NCBI RefSeq assembly: GCF_000721075.1
Contig: NZ_JOEQ01000033.1
Coordinates: 1 to 64,000 of the forward strand
Direction of reading: 5' to 3'
Origin: Streptosporangium amethystogenes
Lineage (GTDB): Bacteria; Actinomycetota; Actinomycetes; Streptosporangiales; Streptosporangiaceae
DNA length: 64,000 bases
A model generated the notes under the pieces. That model was not told the origin of the DNA. It did not search any database and worked only from the letters and a program-made list of their open reading frames with translations. Shown here piece after piece: positions 23,814 to 32,187 of this stretch (positions are counted from its first letter, which is position 1; every line of letters begins with the position of its first letter). Both the position numbers and the translations under genes were made by a program.

Positions 23814-24472
23814 TGACCATGACATCCATCGAATCCGTCACCCTCGACGTGGCCGACCCCACGGCCGCCGACCGCTTCTACACCGCCGCCTTCGGTCTGG
23901 ACACGCAGATACGCCTGCGTGCCTCGGAGGCACCCAGCACCGGCTTTCGCGGGTTCATTCTGGCACTCACGGTGTCCCAGCCGGCCACCGTCAACAACCT
24001 CGTCGAGGCCGCCCTCGACGCCGGCGCCACAGCGCTGAAGCCTGTCGTGAAGTCGCTCTGGGGCTACGGCGGTGTCATACAGGCCCCGGACGGGACGATC
24101 TGGAAGATCGCCACCTCGGCGAAGAAGGACACCGGTCCCGCCACCCGGCAGATCGACGAGATCGTGCTGCTGCTGGGAGTCGCGGACATGGCCGCGAGCA
24201 AGAAGTTCTACGTCGACCAGGGCCTGACCGTGGCGAAGAGCTTCGGCCGCATGTACGTCGAGTTCGCCACCGGGTCGAGTCCCGTCAAGCTGGCGCTGTA
24301 CCGGCGCCGTGCCCTTGCCAAGGACGTCGGCGTCTCTCCCGACGGCACCGGATCGCACCGGCTCATGATCGGTGGCGATGCCGGGCCTTTCACCGACCCG
24401 GACGGGTTCGCCTGGGAGACCGCACCGATGACCGACGGAGCCCGTCCCCTGAAGGAAGGGCTCTCCACGTAG
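23813..24472 (+). CDS. Two-domain VOC-family protein
   Basis: A 219-residue protein with two VOC-like halves. The first starts SIESVTLDVADPTAADRFY and ends GGVIQAPDGTIWKI. The second runs from IDEIVLLLGVADMAASKKFY to GPFTDPDGFAWETAP. The start at ATG 23813 overlaps the AraC stop, and ATG 23819 is an alternative. No catalytic assignment can be made. It shares its promoter element with the VOC gene at 22855 and overlaps the following FMN-type gene, so the group is co-regulated. Confidence 0.88.
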
Positions 24473-24942
24473 TGACTGGAGAAAGTATGACGGGCGCGCC
24501 GCCGCGTGGACCTGAGGAGCGGCTGCGGGACACTCTCGCGAGACTGGAGAGCGACGTCGATCTCTGGGTCGCGACGTCGGGCTCTCCGGGTGGCGTCTAT
24601 CTCATCCCGCTCTCGTACCTCTGGGACGGGACCACGTTTCTCATCTCGACGCCGCGTGCCTCGGTCACCGGCCGCAACCTGCTGGCGGACGGCCGGGTAC
24701 GACTCAGCCTCGGGTCGACGCGCGACGTCGTCATCGTCGACGGCACCGCCGAGCCGGTGGACCTCGCCCATCTCACCCCGGAGAGGGGTGACGCGTTCGC
24801 AGCCAAGACCGGTTTCGACCCGCGCGAGCTCGGCAAGTCCTACCAGTACTTCCTGATCCGGCCGCGGCGCATCCAGGCCTGGCGAGAGGCGAACGAGCTG
24901 CGGGGCCGCGACCTCATGCGCGACGGCCACTGGCTCGGCTGA
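24472..24942 (+). CDS. Pyridoxamine-phosphate-oxidase-like flavin/F420-binding protein
   Basis: A 156-residue split-barrel protein. VYLIPLSYLWDGTTFLIST, then RNLLADGRVRLSLGSTRDVVIVDG and AKTGFDPREL fit the PNPOx-like family that binds FMN or F420 in actinomycetes. The C-terminus with RPRRIQAWREANELRGR is typical of these small oxidoreductases. GTG 24472 overlaps the VOC stop by one base; ATG 24487 with GGAG upstream is an alternative. It probably detoxifies or reduces the same class of compound as the VOC proteins. Confidence 0.85.
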   Translation: MTGESMTGAPPRGPEERLRDTLARLESDVDLWVATSGSPGGVYLIPLSYLWDGTTFLISTPRASVTGRNLLADGRVRLSLGSTRDVVIVDGTAEPVDLAHLTPERGDAFAAKTGFDPRELGKSYQYFLIRPRRIQAWREANELRGRDLMRDGHWLG

Positions 24943-25177
24943 CCTCCGCCCCAGGAGAACGGTACGGCCGAGGACATGGACTTCCAGCTCGTGATGTTCG
25001 TACGCGGACCGGCTTGCCGGTGCCCGTCGCGTACGGCGACCGTTCCGATGGCGCGGTCGGGCCGGCCGAACACCGGCTCCCCCACCCCGACGTCACCTCC
25101 CGGTGCCGAATCGGGTCGGGCCGGAGTCCGGTTCGAGTACGCCATCCTGGTCGGAGGCACGGAAAGGGGATCGCGGG
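24943..25177. other. Intergenic region before duplicated VOC gene
   Basis: No supported gene. The right part (from 25113) belongs to the duplicated segment. The left part contains coding-like but unassignable frames. Confidence 0.35.
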
Positions 25178-25260
25178 ATGAGCAAGGTGACCACCGGCAC
25201 GCTGCACCATGTCGAGCTCTGGGTGCCCGACCTGCCACGGGCCGTCGCCGCCTGGGGGTG
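25113..25260. repeat. Segment duplicated at 18063-18211
   Basis: Partner of the repeat at 18063-18211, covering the VOC promoter region and first codons. In this copy the VOC gene continues intact. Confidence 0.8.
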
Positions 25261-25597
25261 GCTGCTGGGCGAGCTGGGCTACACCCTCTTCCAAAACTGG
25301 GCCGACGGGCGCAGCTGGCGGCTCGGCTCCACCTACCTGGTCCTTGAGCAGTCCCCCGCGCTCAGCGCGGACGAACACGACCGGCGCCGCCCCGGCCTGA
25401 ACCATCTCGCCTTCCACATCGAGAGCCGGGCCATGGTCGACACCCTGACCGAGCGGGCACCGCGGCACGGCTGGACCCTGCTGTTCCCGGAACGCCATCC
25501 CCACGCCGGCGGCGAGCGGCACTACGCCGCCTATCTGGAGAACACCGACGGATTCGAGGTCGAACTCGTCGCCCCCGAAACATCACGCCAGGACTGA
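25178..25597 (+). CDS. VOC-family protein (intact copy)
   Basis: A 139-residue VOC protein. HHVELWVPDLPRAVAAWGWL supplies the first metal His, LNHLAFHIESRAMVD the second, and YLENTDGFEVELVAP the Glu-containing end motif. The pattern fits the metal-dependent glyoxalase/extradiol-like subfamily. ATG 25178 is preceded by GAAAGGGGATCGCGG. A truncated 29-codon copy lies at 18126. Genes immediately downstream are all remnants. Confidence 0.88.
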   Translation: MSKVTTGTLHHVELWVPDLPRAVAAWGWLLGELGYTLFQNWADGRSWRLGSTYLVLEQSPALSADEHDRRRPGLNHLAFHIESRAMVDTLTERAPRHGWTLLFPERHPHAGGERHYAAYLENTDGFEVELVAPETSRQD

Positions 25598-25680
25598 CGC
25601 CGCCCCACGGCTCCGGCCGAGCACATGCGGCCGCCGCCACCCGGGCGGCGCGCTGATCACTCTTATCCCAACAGCGATAC

Positions 25681-25920
25681 ACCGGGCGCGCCGACTGGTG
25701 CCTGGTCAGAGACGCCGAACCACACGAGGCGGCCCGCGTCCTGTGCGACGAGGCCGCGCTGCGCGACGCCCTCGACAGGGTGGCCGACGAGTTCGGTCCG
25801 CCGGACGTCGTGGTGTACAACGCCGCGATCATCCAGGCCGACGCGCCGGGCGAGCTGTCGGTCCGCGCCCACCTGGACGCCTGGGCGGTCAATGTGATCG
25901 GCGACGGCGCTCTCGGTCAC
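25681..25920 (+). pseudogene. SDR-family dehydrogenase remnant
   Basis: The open frame reads DWCLVRDAEPHEAARVLCDE, then ALRDALDRVADEFGPPDVVV, YNAAIIQADAPGEL and HLDAWAVNVIG. This is the middle of a classical SDR (the D60-like region, the NAG motif as NAA, and helix 4 N-V). The Rossmann glycine motif, the catalytic Ser-Tyr-Lys and the C-terminus are missing. The frame then joins a WD40-like fragment. Confidence 0.75.
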
Positions 25921-26150
25921 GTCCTGTCCCTCACGGCGGACGGCAGACCATGTCGCCGGTCAGGAAGGACGGCACCGTCGGCATCTGGGACACGGCGACC
26001 GGCCGACCACGGCCGGTGACGATCCGCATTCCCGAGCCGTACGCGGCGCTCGATCCCACGGGCACCCGTCTGCTGAGCTTGGCGGCCCGGACGGCCTGCC
26101 GTACAGCCGCCGTCGACGACCGCAGACTGACCGGCCTGCATCGGTCGTGA
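25918..26150 (+). pseudogene. WD40-repeat fragment
   Basis: HVLSLTADGR in one frame continues as RKDGTVGIWDTATGRP and LDPTGTRLLSLA in the next, which is the blade pattern of a WD40/beta-propeller protein. A single-base slip near 25950 separates the halves. Only about two blades remain. Confidence 0.6.
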
Positions 26151-26302
26151 CGGGCAGGAACCCCGGTCTCCGGGACGCCGGCCGCAACCAGGATCAGTCG
26201 GCGCCCCGGTCCAGCGCGTGGCGCAGGTAGAGCTCAGGTTTGGCCAGGTGGCGGCGCCAGTGGTCGACCAGCTGGAGCCTGTCCCATTCGGTGGTGTGGC
26301 TC
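26133..26302. repeat. Segment duplicated at 18235-18400
   Basis: About 165 bases match the 3' end and 3' flank of the ATPase gene at 18295, beginning at GGCCTGCATCGGTCGTGAC here and GGCCTTCATCGGTCGTGAC there. Homology ends near the GGTGTGG motif. Confidence 0.8.
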
Positions 26303-26307
26303 CCGAC
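26194..26307 (-). pseudogene. C-terminal remnant of the RecF-like ATPase
   Basis: The minus strand encodes DRLQLVDHWRRHLAKPELYL, then RHALDRGAD and a stop. This is nearly identical to the last 30 residues of the intact ATPase at 18295-19041. Nothing of the ATP-binding core remains upstream. Confidence 0.85.
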
Positions 26308-26415
26308 GAGTACGACATGACCTGCTCCGACTGATCCGCAACCGGCTTCCAGGTGGTCCGCAGTTCCACCGTGATGGACTCGCTCACATTCCGATGAGGC
26401 GAGAAGGAGTCCTCG

Positions 26416-26583
26416 ATGTCGCGTTTCTCCAAGCCCGGCAAGCGGATCATGGCCGTCGTGCTCGGCGTCCTCGCCGCTTTCGTGATCAGCGGCGCCACCT
26501 CCGCCCCCGCCCAGGCGCAGCCCAATGACGGCTACATCGTCTGGGAGTGGTGTTTCGACTGGGAGGACGGCTTCTTCGGTTAG
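26416..26583 (+). CDS. Small secreted peptide precursor
   Basis: A 55-codon gene with a strong AGAAGGAG site. The product has a basic start (SRFSKPGKR), a hydrophobic core (VVLGVLAAFVISGA) and an AxA-type cleavage region (APAQAQ). The predicted mature peptide is only about 20 residues, NDGYIVWEWCFDWEDGFFG: acidic, aromatic and with a single Cys. A hairpin follows 20 bases after the stop. I recognise no family. It could be a signalling, morphogenetic or antimicrobial-type peptide, or a small exported protein of unknown role. Confidence 0.65.
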   Translation: MSRFSKPGKRIMAVVLGVLAAFVISGATSAPAQAQPNDGYIVWEWCFDWEDGFFG

Positions 26584-26604
26584 TGCGGCCACTATCTGTG
26601 ATCC

Positions 26605-26639
26605 GATGACCCGGGGTCCTTCGGGCCCCCGGGTCATCG
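26605..26639 (+). terminator. Hairpin after small secreted peptide gene
   Basis: GATGACCCGGGG pairs with its complement CCCCGGGTCATC around a short TTCG-containing loop. There is no T run, as is common in actinomycetes. Confidence 0.65.
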
Positions 26640-26720
26640 AGCCGTGCGCGGGGACTCGGCGCGCATCCGTCGCCCCTGGTCGCCGGCCAAGCCCCTGACA
26701 GAACGAGATGACCCATCCTG

Positions 26721-26760
26721 CCCTACCTCGGAGGTAGGGTCACCCTTTACCTCGACGGTA
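26721..26760. promoter_or_regulatory. Palindromic operator region upstream of NTF2-like gene
   Basis: CCCTACCTC and GAGGTAGGG form a perfect 9-bp dyad around one base (26721-26739). A second inverted pair, TTACC and GGTAA, follows at 26747-26761. Spacing fits MerR- or TetR-type control of the gene starting at 26798. Confidence 0.5.
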
Positions 26761-26797
26761 ATCGATGGATCACGCCCGGACCCGAGAGGCTTGCGAC

Positions 26798-27214
26798 ATG
26801 AGTAGTGACACCCGTGACATCGTGGAAGAACTGCTGCGTCGGATGGCGGAGGGGGATCACGACCGTACGGCTGAGTTGTTCGCCGAGCCGATCGACTGGC
26901 GGCTCGACTGGCCCGCCGAGGGGCATCCAGCGGTGCCGTGGATTCGCCCCCGGTCCAGCCGGGCCGATGTGGCAGACCACTTCCGGTCGCTGGAGGCCCA
27001 TCACGTGCCCGAATCGAACGGCACATCGGTGACGCGGATCCTGGTCGACGGGGCGCACGCCGTCGTGCTCGGGGAGATCGTGCAGACGGTGCGGGACAGC
27101 GGCGCCGCGTACACCTCGCCGTTCGCGCTACACCTCACCGTTGAGGACGGGCTCGTCACCCGCTACCACATCTACGAGGACAGCCTCACGGTCGCGCGGG
27201 CCCTCAGCGCTTAA
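26798..27214 (+). CDS. NTF2-like (SnoaL/DUF4440-type) protein
   Basis: A 138-residue cone-fold protein. It has the N-terminal helix IVEELLRRMAEGDHDRTAEL, then FAEPIDWRLDWP, the barrel strand AHAVVLGEIVQTV and the ending FALHLTVEDGLVTRYHIYED. The fold is shared by ketosteroid isomerases, polyketide cyclases and many small-molecule-binding proteins. ATG 26798 is preferred (GAGAGG upstream); ATG 26765 is an alternative that would overlap the operator. Function is unassigned. Confidence 0.85.
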   Translation: MSSDTRDIVEELLRRMAEGDHDRTAELFAEPIDWRLDWPAEGHPAVPWIRPRSSRADVADHFRSLEAHHVPESNGTSVTRILVDGAHAVVLGEIVQTVRDSGAAYTSPFALHLTVEDGLVTRYHIYEDSLTVARALSA

Positions 27215-27513
27215 GCCTGATCACGGCGTTAGGCGCTGCCAGGACGGTCCTCCGCCCTGTGACAGCTCCGGCGAGATTCCCCGGATTGTGGACCCCGGTG
27301 CCAAGGTGTCACAAACCACAACACCGGCACTATTTGCCACAACGAGCGGTGTCGCCGTCGCCACAGCTCGCTGGAAGTCCTGGGGCAGCTGCGGCCGAGC
27401 CGACCTGTCATCAGGTGAGCTCGATGGCCGGCAGGCGGGACGTCGGGTACGACACTCAGTCGCCCATGCTCACTGCCGTCTGGCGCCCTTCCACGTCCGC
27501 TCGACCACCGCGT
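27215..27513. other. Convergent intergenic region
   Basis: About 300 bases lie between the convergent NTF2-like and UDP-sugar dehydrogenase genes. No supported gene or clear terminator hairpin was found. ORFs here are antisense extensions of the dehydrogenase. Confidence 0.35.
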
Positions 27514-28842
27514 CTACGGACGCTGGGGCCCGCGGCCGAGCTGCCAGACCTCCCAGCCGGCGGCGAGCCACGGCCCCGGCTTGACCGCGTTGCGCACGTC
27601 CACCAGCACCCTGTGACGTACCAGGTCGGCGGTGTCCGCGGGGAGCTCGGGGTCGGCGGCGAACTCCGGCCACTCGGTGGCGAGCACGACGAGATCGGCG
27701 TCCGTGATGGCCTGCTCGGCGGTGTCGGCGTAGTCGAATTCGGGGTGCAGCTCGCGAGTGGCGGCGATGGCCGCGGGGTCGTAGATGACCGGTGTCGCGC
27801 CGCGTTCGGCCAGTCTCTCGGCCAGGCGCAGGGCGGGCGAGTCGCGTACGTCGCTGGTTCCGACCTTGAACGCCGTGCCGAGGAACGCGATGGTACGGCC
27901 GTCGATCGGACCGCCGTGTGCCTTCTCGATCAGTCTGATCGCCGCCGGGATCCGGTCGGCGTTGATCGATTCGACGGCCGTCAGGAATCCGTGCGCGTTC
28001 CGCGCGCCCAGCTCGCCGACGCGGTGCGTGAAGGCCGCCACGTCCTTGGGCAGGCACCCGCCGCCGTAGCCGATGCCCGGCCGCATCCCGTCGTGCCCGA
28101 TCCGCTTGTCGGCGCCGATCGCGTGGGCGACCGTGTTCACGTCCGCTCCGACGAACTCGCACACCTCGGCTATCGCGTTGATGAACGAGATCTTGGTGGT
28201 CAGGAACGCGTTCGCGGCCGACTTGATCACCTCTGCCGTGGGCGGGTCCGTGAGGATCAGTCCCACCCCGTGGTCGAGGATCGGGGCGTACACCTCCTCG
28301 ACAGCCTCTCGGGCCTGCCGGGAGGTCAGGCCGGCCACGATCCGGTCGGGGAACAGGGAGTCCCGCACGGCATGGCCCTCGCGCAGGAACTCCGGGTTCC
28401 AGACCAGCTCCACGCTCGGGACCCGCGCGTCATCATCGATGATCTTCTGGAGCCGTTCGACGGTGCCGACCATCACCGTGCTCTTGCCGACGATCGTGGC
28501 CGGCCTGCTCAGCAGCGGGACCAGCGACCGTATCGCGTCGATCACCTGGGCCATGTCGTAGCCGTGGCCGTCCTCGCGCAGCGGGGTGCCGACCGTGATG
28601 AAGTGCAGGTCGGCGAAGTCCGCGGCCTCCCCCAGGTCGGTGGTGAAGCGGAGCCGGCCGGAGGAGGTGTGCCGGACCAGGAGGTCCTCGAAGCTCTCCT
28701 CGAAAAAGGGGGCGATGCCGTTGCCCAGGGCTTCGCACCTGCCGGGGTCCGACTCGACGCCGATCACCTCGTGGCCGATCTCGGCCATCGCGACGGCGTG
28801 CGGAGCGCCGAGGTGACCGCATCCGATCACGGAAACGCGCAT
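27514..28842 (-). CDS. UDP-glucose/GDP-mannose dehydrogenase family protein
   Basis: A 442-residue nucleotide-sugar 6-dehydrogenase. It has an N-terminal Rossmann motif (VIGCGHLGAPHAVAMAEIGH), EFLREGHAVRD in the middle domain, the catalytic-thiol motif YGGGCLPKDV (Cys near residue 262) and a C-terminal UDP-binding Rossmann domain. It performs two successive oxidations of a UDP-sugar to the uronic acid. Length and motifs are complete. No glycosyltransferase or polysaccharide genes lie beside it, so whether it is UDP-glucose or a UDP-amino-sugar enzyme cannot be told. Confidence 0.92.
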   Translation of the reverse strand: MRVSVIGCGHLGAPHAVAMAEIGHEVIGVESDPGRCEALGNGIAPFFEESFEDLLVRHTSSGRLRFTTDLGEAADFADLHFITVGTPLREDGHGYDMAQVIDAIRSLVPLLSRPATIVGKSTVMVGTVERLQKIIDDDARVPSVELVWNPEFLREGHAVRDSLFPDRIVAGLTSRQAREAVEEVYAPILDHGVGLILTDPPTAEVIKSAANAFLTTKISFINAIAEVCEFVGADVNTVAHAIGADKRIGHDGMRPGIGYGGGCLPKDVAAFTHRVGELGARNAHGFLTAVESINADRIPAAIRLIEKAHGGPIDGRTIAFLGTAFKVGTSDVRDSPALRLAERLAERGATPVIYDPAAIAATRELHPEFDYADTAEQAITDADLVVLATEWPEFAADPELPADTADLVRHRVLVDVRNAVKPGPWLAAGWEVWQLGRGPQRP

Positions 28843-29140
28843 CTTGGGTCCTGTCCGTTGACTTCCTCGGGCGCATACGGGATGCGCCCCAAGAAGTTAT
28901 CGCGTGCCGGGGTACCGAGGTGTCGGCTCGGCGGCTTTCACACCTCAAGTCCAGAGGTCGACGCGGCTCTTTGCCGCCTGATGTGTGCGGGCCGGCCGTA
29001 CGGTCCCGTCGGCGGCGGCGCATCGAGAAACACGAACCGGTAACAACTCGCACCCATACGGTCACCGCACTTGACAGGAAGGCCCGCTTGCCATTTTATG
29101 CACTTAACCGACTTATTAAGTAGGAATTAAGGAGTAATCA
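28843..29140. other. Divergent upstream region
   Basis: About 300 bases between the dehydrogenase start and the ABC transporter. The right 80 bases are AT-richer and carry the promoter features annotated separately. No gene is seen in the rest. Confidence 0.4.
29071..29121 (+). promoter_or_regulatory. Consensus-like promoter and inverted repeat of ABC transporter operon
   Basis: TTGACA (29071-29076) lies 17 bases before TTTTAT (29094-29099). An inverted repeat ACTTAA/TTAAGT (29102-29107, 29116-29121) overlaps the likely transcription start and may be an operator. The ribosome-binding site AAGGAG (29129-29134) is ideal. Confidence 0.65.
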
Positions 29141-30199
29141 ATGAGGGTTCGCAGGCTCCGGGGGACGGCAGTGGCACTGGCCGCGGTCACGGTGACAGCC
29201 CTCGCGGCGGCCTGCGGAGGAGGCGGGGGGTCCTCCGGCGGCGACACGGCGAAGACGACCGAGGTCCGCCTCGGTTTCTTCCCGAACATCACGCACTCCA
29301 CGGCCCTGGTCGGGGTGCAGAAGGGCTTCTTCGCCAAGGCACTCGGCAGCGACACGACGTTGAAGGTCTCGACCTTCAACGCCGGACCGGCCGCGACCGA
29401 GGCGATCTTCTCCGACGCCATCGACGCGACCTACATCGGGCCGAACCCGGCCATCAACGCCTGGGCGAAGTCCAAGGGCGAAGCCATCAAGATCGTCGCA
29501 GGCGCGGCGTCCGGCGGCGTGTTCCTCGTGGTCAAGCCCGAGATCAACAGCGTCGAGGACCTCAAGGGCAAGAAGATCGCCACGCCTCAGCTCGGTAACA
29601 CCCAGGACGTCGCGCTGCGCTACTGGCTCCAGGAGAAGGGGATCAAGACCGACACCAAGGGCGGCGGCGAGGTCTCGATCCTTCCCCAGGAGAATGCCCA
29701 GACCCTGCAGACCTTCGCCACCGGTGACATCGACGGCGCCTGGGTGCCCGAGCCCTTCGCGAGCCGCCTGATCCAGGAGAGCAAGGGCAAGATCCTGCTC
29801 ACCGAGGCCGACCTCTGGCCGAACAAGCAGTTCGTGATCACGCACCTGATCGTGCGGCAGCAGTTCCTCAAGGACCACCCCGACCTGGTGAAGAAGCTGA
29901 TCGAGGCGCACGTCGAGTCCAACGCCTTCATCCAGTCGGACCCGGCGGGCGCCAAGGAGGCGGTCAACGCGGAACTGAAGGAGCTGACCGGCAAGCCCGT
30001 CGCGCCGGCGGTCCTGGACAGCGCCTTCGGCAACATCACCTTCACCAACGACCCGATCGCGTCCTCCCTCGTCGGCAGCGCCGACCACGCCCAGAAGGTC
30101 GGCCTGCTCGACCCGGTGGACCTGAACGGCATCTACGACCTCAAGATCCTCAACGAGGTCCTGGCGGCCAAGAGCCAGCCCGCGGTGAGCGACAAGTGA
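29141..30199 (+). CDS. ABC transporter substrate-binding lipoprotein (SsuA/NMT1-type)
   Basis: A 352-residue lipoprotein. A signal peptide ends in the lipobox LAAAC (Cys about 26), followed by a Gly/Ser linker. The mature part (RLGFFPNITHSTALVGVQKG, then FNAGPAATEAIFSDAIDATY, and GKKIATPQLGNTQDVALRYW) fits the sulfonate/nitrate/taurine-type binding proteins. It captures ligand outside the membrane and delivers it to the permease. It is first in a three-gene operon. Sulfonates are the most common ligands of the family, but the exact one is not readable. Confidence 0.92.
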   Translation: MRVRRLRGTAVALAAVTVTALAAACGGGGGSSGGDTAKTTEVRLGFFPNITHSTALVGVQKGFFAKALGSDTTLKVSTFNAGPAATEAIFSDAIDATYIGPNPAINAWAKSKGEAIKIVAGAASGGVFLVVKPEINSVEDLKGKKIATPQLGNTQDVALRYWLQEKGIKTDTKGGGEVSILPQENAQTLQTFATGDIDGAWVPEPFASRLIQESKGKILLTEADLWPNKQFVITHLIVRQQFLKDHPDLVKKLIEAHVESNAFIQSDPAGAKEAVNAELKELTGKPVAPAVLDSAFGNITFTNDPIASSLVGSADHAQKVGLLDPVDLNGIYDLKILNEVLAAKSQPAVSDK

Positions 30200-30272
30200 T
30201 CAAGCACAGAACAGCAGAGTGGAAGCGGCGCCCCCGGTCACGGACCGGCGAGCCGCTGGTCAGGGAGGCGAA

Positions 30273-31106
30273 GTGACAGCTCCGATCCAGGAGCTGCGCC
30301 CCGGCCGGACCGACGGGCACGAGCCCGCGGTCCGGCTGGACGCGGTTTCCAAGGTGTACGGCAGGGAGCTCCTGGCCCTGGACCAGGTCGCGCTCTCGGT
30401 GGACCGAGGCGAATTCGTCTGCCTGCTGGGCGCGTCCGGCTGCGGCAAGAGCACGCTGCTCAACCTCGTCGCCGGTCTGGACCGCCCCACGGCCGGAGAG
30501 ATCGACACCGGGGACGCCCGCATCGCGATGATGTTCCAGGAGCCCGCCCTGTTCCCCTGGCTCACGGTCTCGGGGAACATCGAGCTGGCGCTCCGGGTGA
30601 CGAGCTCGGGCAAGAACACCACGAAGAAGGAACGCCGCGCGCGGGCGACGGAGCTCCTGGAGATCGTGCACCTCGGCGGCTTCGGCGACAAGCGCCCGCA
30701 CGAGCTGTCCGGCGGCATGCGCCAGCGGGTCGCGCTCGCCAGGGCCCTCGCCCAGGAGGCCGACGTGCTCCTGATGGACGAGCCCTTCGGCGCCCTCGAC
30801 GCCATGACCCGTGACCTGCTCCACGACGAGCTGGAGCGGATCTGGCGGGAGCGGGAACTGTCCGTCCTGTTCGTCACCCACAACGTGCGCGAGGCCGTAC
30901 GGCTCGGCGACCGGGTCGTCCTGCTGAGCAGCAGGCCCGGCAAGGTGATCGAGGACTTCCCGGTGACGCTGCCGCGGCCACGTCGTACCGACTCCGCCGA
31001 AGTGGCCGAACTGGCCTCCACCATCACCGACAGACTGCGCCAGGAGGTGCTGCGCCACGCCAAGCCGGCGACGCAGCCGGCCGCCGGCGCCGGGATCGAG
31101 AAGTAG
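30273..31106 (+). CDS. ABC transporter ATP-binding subunit (SsuB/TauB-type)
   Basis: A 277-residue ATPase with Walker A LLGASGCGKSTLL, Q-loop MFQEPALFPW, signature LSGGMRQRVALARAL, Walker B VLLMDEPFGALD and switch His in VTHNVREAV. Motif wording is typical of SsuB/TauB nitrate-sulfonate importers. GTG 30273 is chosen because GGGAGG precedes it by a few bases; an upstream start at 30219 would add a Pro/Arg-rich segment without homology. It lies between the binding protein and permease genes. Confidence 0.92.
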   Translation: MTAPIQELRPGRTDGHEPAVRLDAVSKVYGRELLALDQVALSVDRGEFVCLLGASGCGKSTLLNLVAGLDRPTAGEIDTGDARIAMMFQEPALFPWLTVSGNIELALRVTSSGKNTTKKERRARATELLEIVHLGGFGDKRPHELSGGMRQRVALARALAQEADVLLMDEPFGALDAMTRDLLHDELERIWRERELSVLFVTHNVREAVRLGDRVVLLSSRPGKVIEDFPVTLPRPRRTDSAEVAELASTITDRLRQEVLRHAKPATQPAAGAGIEK

Positions 31107-31116
31107 CGGGTGCCCA

Positions 31117-31974
31117 ATGACTGCTGATCTTTCCCAGCACATCGCCGGTCTGGACGCGCTGGAGCTGTCCAACCGGGAACGACAGAGCCTGGCTTCGAGG
31201 ATCTGGGCCAGGAGCTGGCCGATGATCTCGGCGATCGTCCTCGTCCTCGCCATCTGGGAGCTGGTCGTGCTCAGCGGGTGGCGCCCGGAGTACGTCCTTC
31301 CCGGCCCGGTGGCCGTCCTGGCGGATCTGTGGAACCGCCTCGGTGAGCCCGAGTTCTACGAGGCCCTGGGCGTGACGATGCGCCGCGCGATCACCGGATT
31401 CGCGATCGCGGTGCTGGTCGGGCTCGTGGTCGGCGCGGCCGTGTCCCGGGTCCGGCCGCTACGGGCGGCGCTCGGCTCCCTGATCACGGGCCTGCAGACC
31501 ATGCCCTCCATCGCGTGGTTCCCGCTGGCGATCCTGTTCTTCAAGCTCAGCGAGAGCGCGATCCTGTTCGTGGTCGTCCTCGGGGCGGCGCCGTCGATCG
31601 CCAACGGACTGATCGCCGGCGTGGACTACACCCCGCCGATCCTGCTCCGTGCCGGGCACATCCTCGGCCTGCGGCGCCTGGCCCTCTATCGGCACGTCAT
31701 CCTGCCCGCGTCGCTGCCGTCGTTCCTGTCGGGCCTCAAGCAGGGCTGGGCGTTCGCATGGCGATCCCTGATGGCGGGCGAGCTTCTCGTGATCATCGCC
31801 CACCAGGCGTCGATCGGCGAACAGCTCGACAACGCCCGGGAGCTCTCCGACTCGCCCGGCCTGCTCGCGACGATGATCGTGATTTTGGTCATCGGCATCG
31901 TGGTGGACATGTGCTTCGGCGCGGCCGACAACGCCCTCCGGCGTCGCTGGGGACTCGACCAGCGCGTCGGCTGA
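31117..31974 (+). CDS. ABC transporter permease (SsuC/TauC-type)
   Basis: A 285-residue permease with about six membrane helices and the BPD-transport EAA-like loop ILGLRRLALYRHVILPASLP. The N-terminal cytoplasmic part is longer than usual (about 30 residues). It begins 10 bases after the ATPase stop and completes the importer. A strong terminator follows directly. Confidence 0.92.
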   Translation: MTADLSQHIAGLDALELSNRERQSLASRIWARSWPMISAIVLVLAIWELVVLSGWRPEYVLPGPVAVLADLWNRLGEPEFYEALGVTMRRAITGFAIAVLVGLVVGAAVSRVRPLRAALGSLITGLQTMPSIAWFPLAILFFKLSESAILFVVVLGAAPSIANGLIAGVDYTPPILLRAGHILGLRRLALYRHVILPASLPSFLSGLKQGWAFAWRSLMAGELLVIIAHQASIGEQLDNARELSDSPGLLATMIVILVIGIVVDMCFGAADNALRRRWGLDQRVG

Positions 31975-31981
31975 TGCGAAT

Positions 31982-32021
31982 CCCCCGCTCCGCGGGCCCC
32001 GTACCCGCAGAGCGGGGGTTT
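31982..32021 (+). terminator. Intrinsic terminator of ABC operon
   Basis: CCCCCGCTC (31982-31990) pairs with GAGCGGGGG (32010-32018), and an inner CGGG/CCCG extends the stem. TTT follows. It is placed eight bases after the permease stop. Confidence 0.85.
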
Positions 32022-32187
32022 CGTGACCCCCGCTCCGGTGCCGGTGCCGGTGCCGAGAGGGGTCGTGGCCACGATCGCCGGCCCTGCATTCCGCACGTGA
32101 CCCCGATCCACCCGGGGTGATTACCCGCTGCGCCGGATCAGGTATGGCTACCGACCCGCAACGACGCGGCACGTACGGAAAACGGGG

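Noticed and set aside
27259..29043. 594-codon plus-strand frame
   Set aside because: Antisense to a complete UDP-sugar dehydrogenase with all motifs; it is a GC-skew shadow.
29071..29140. SAM or other riboswitch upstream of the ABC transporter
   Set aside because: The leader is too short for a riboswitch; only a promoter and a small inverted repeat are visible.
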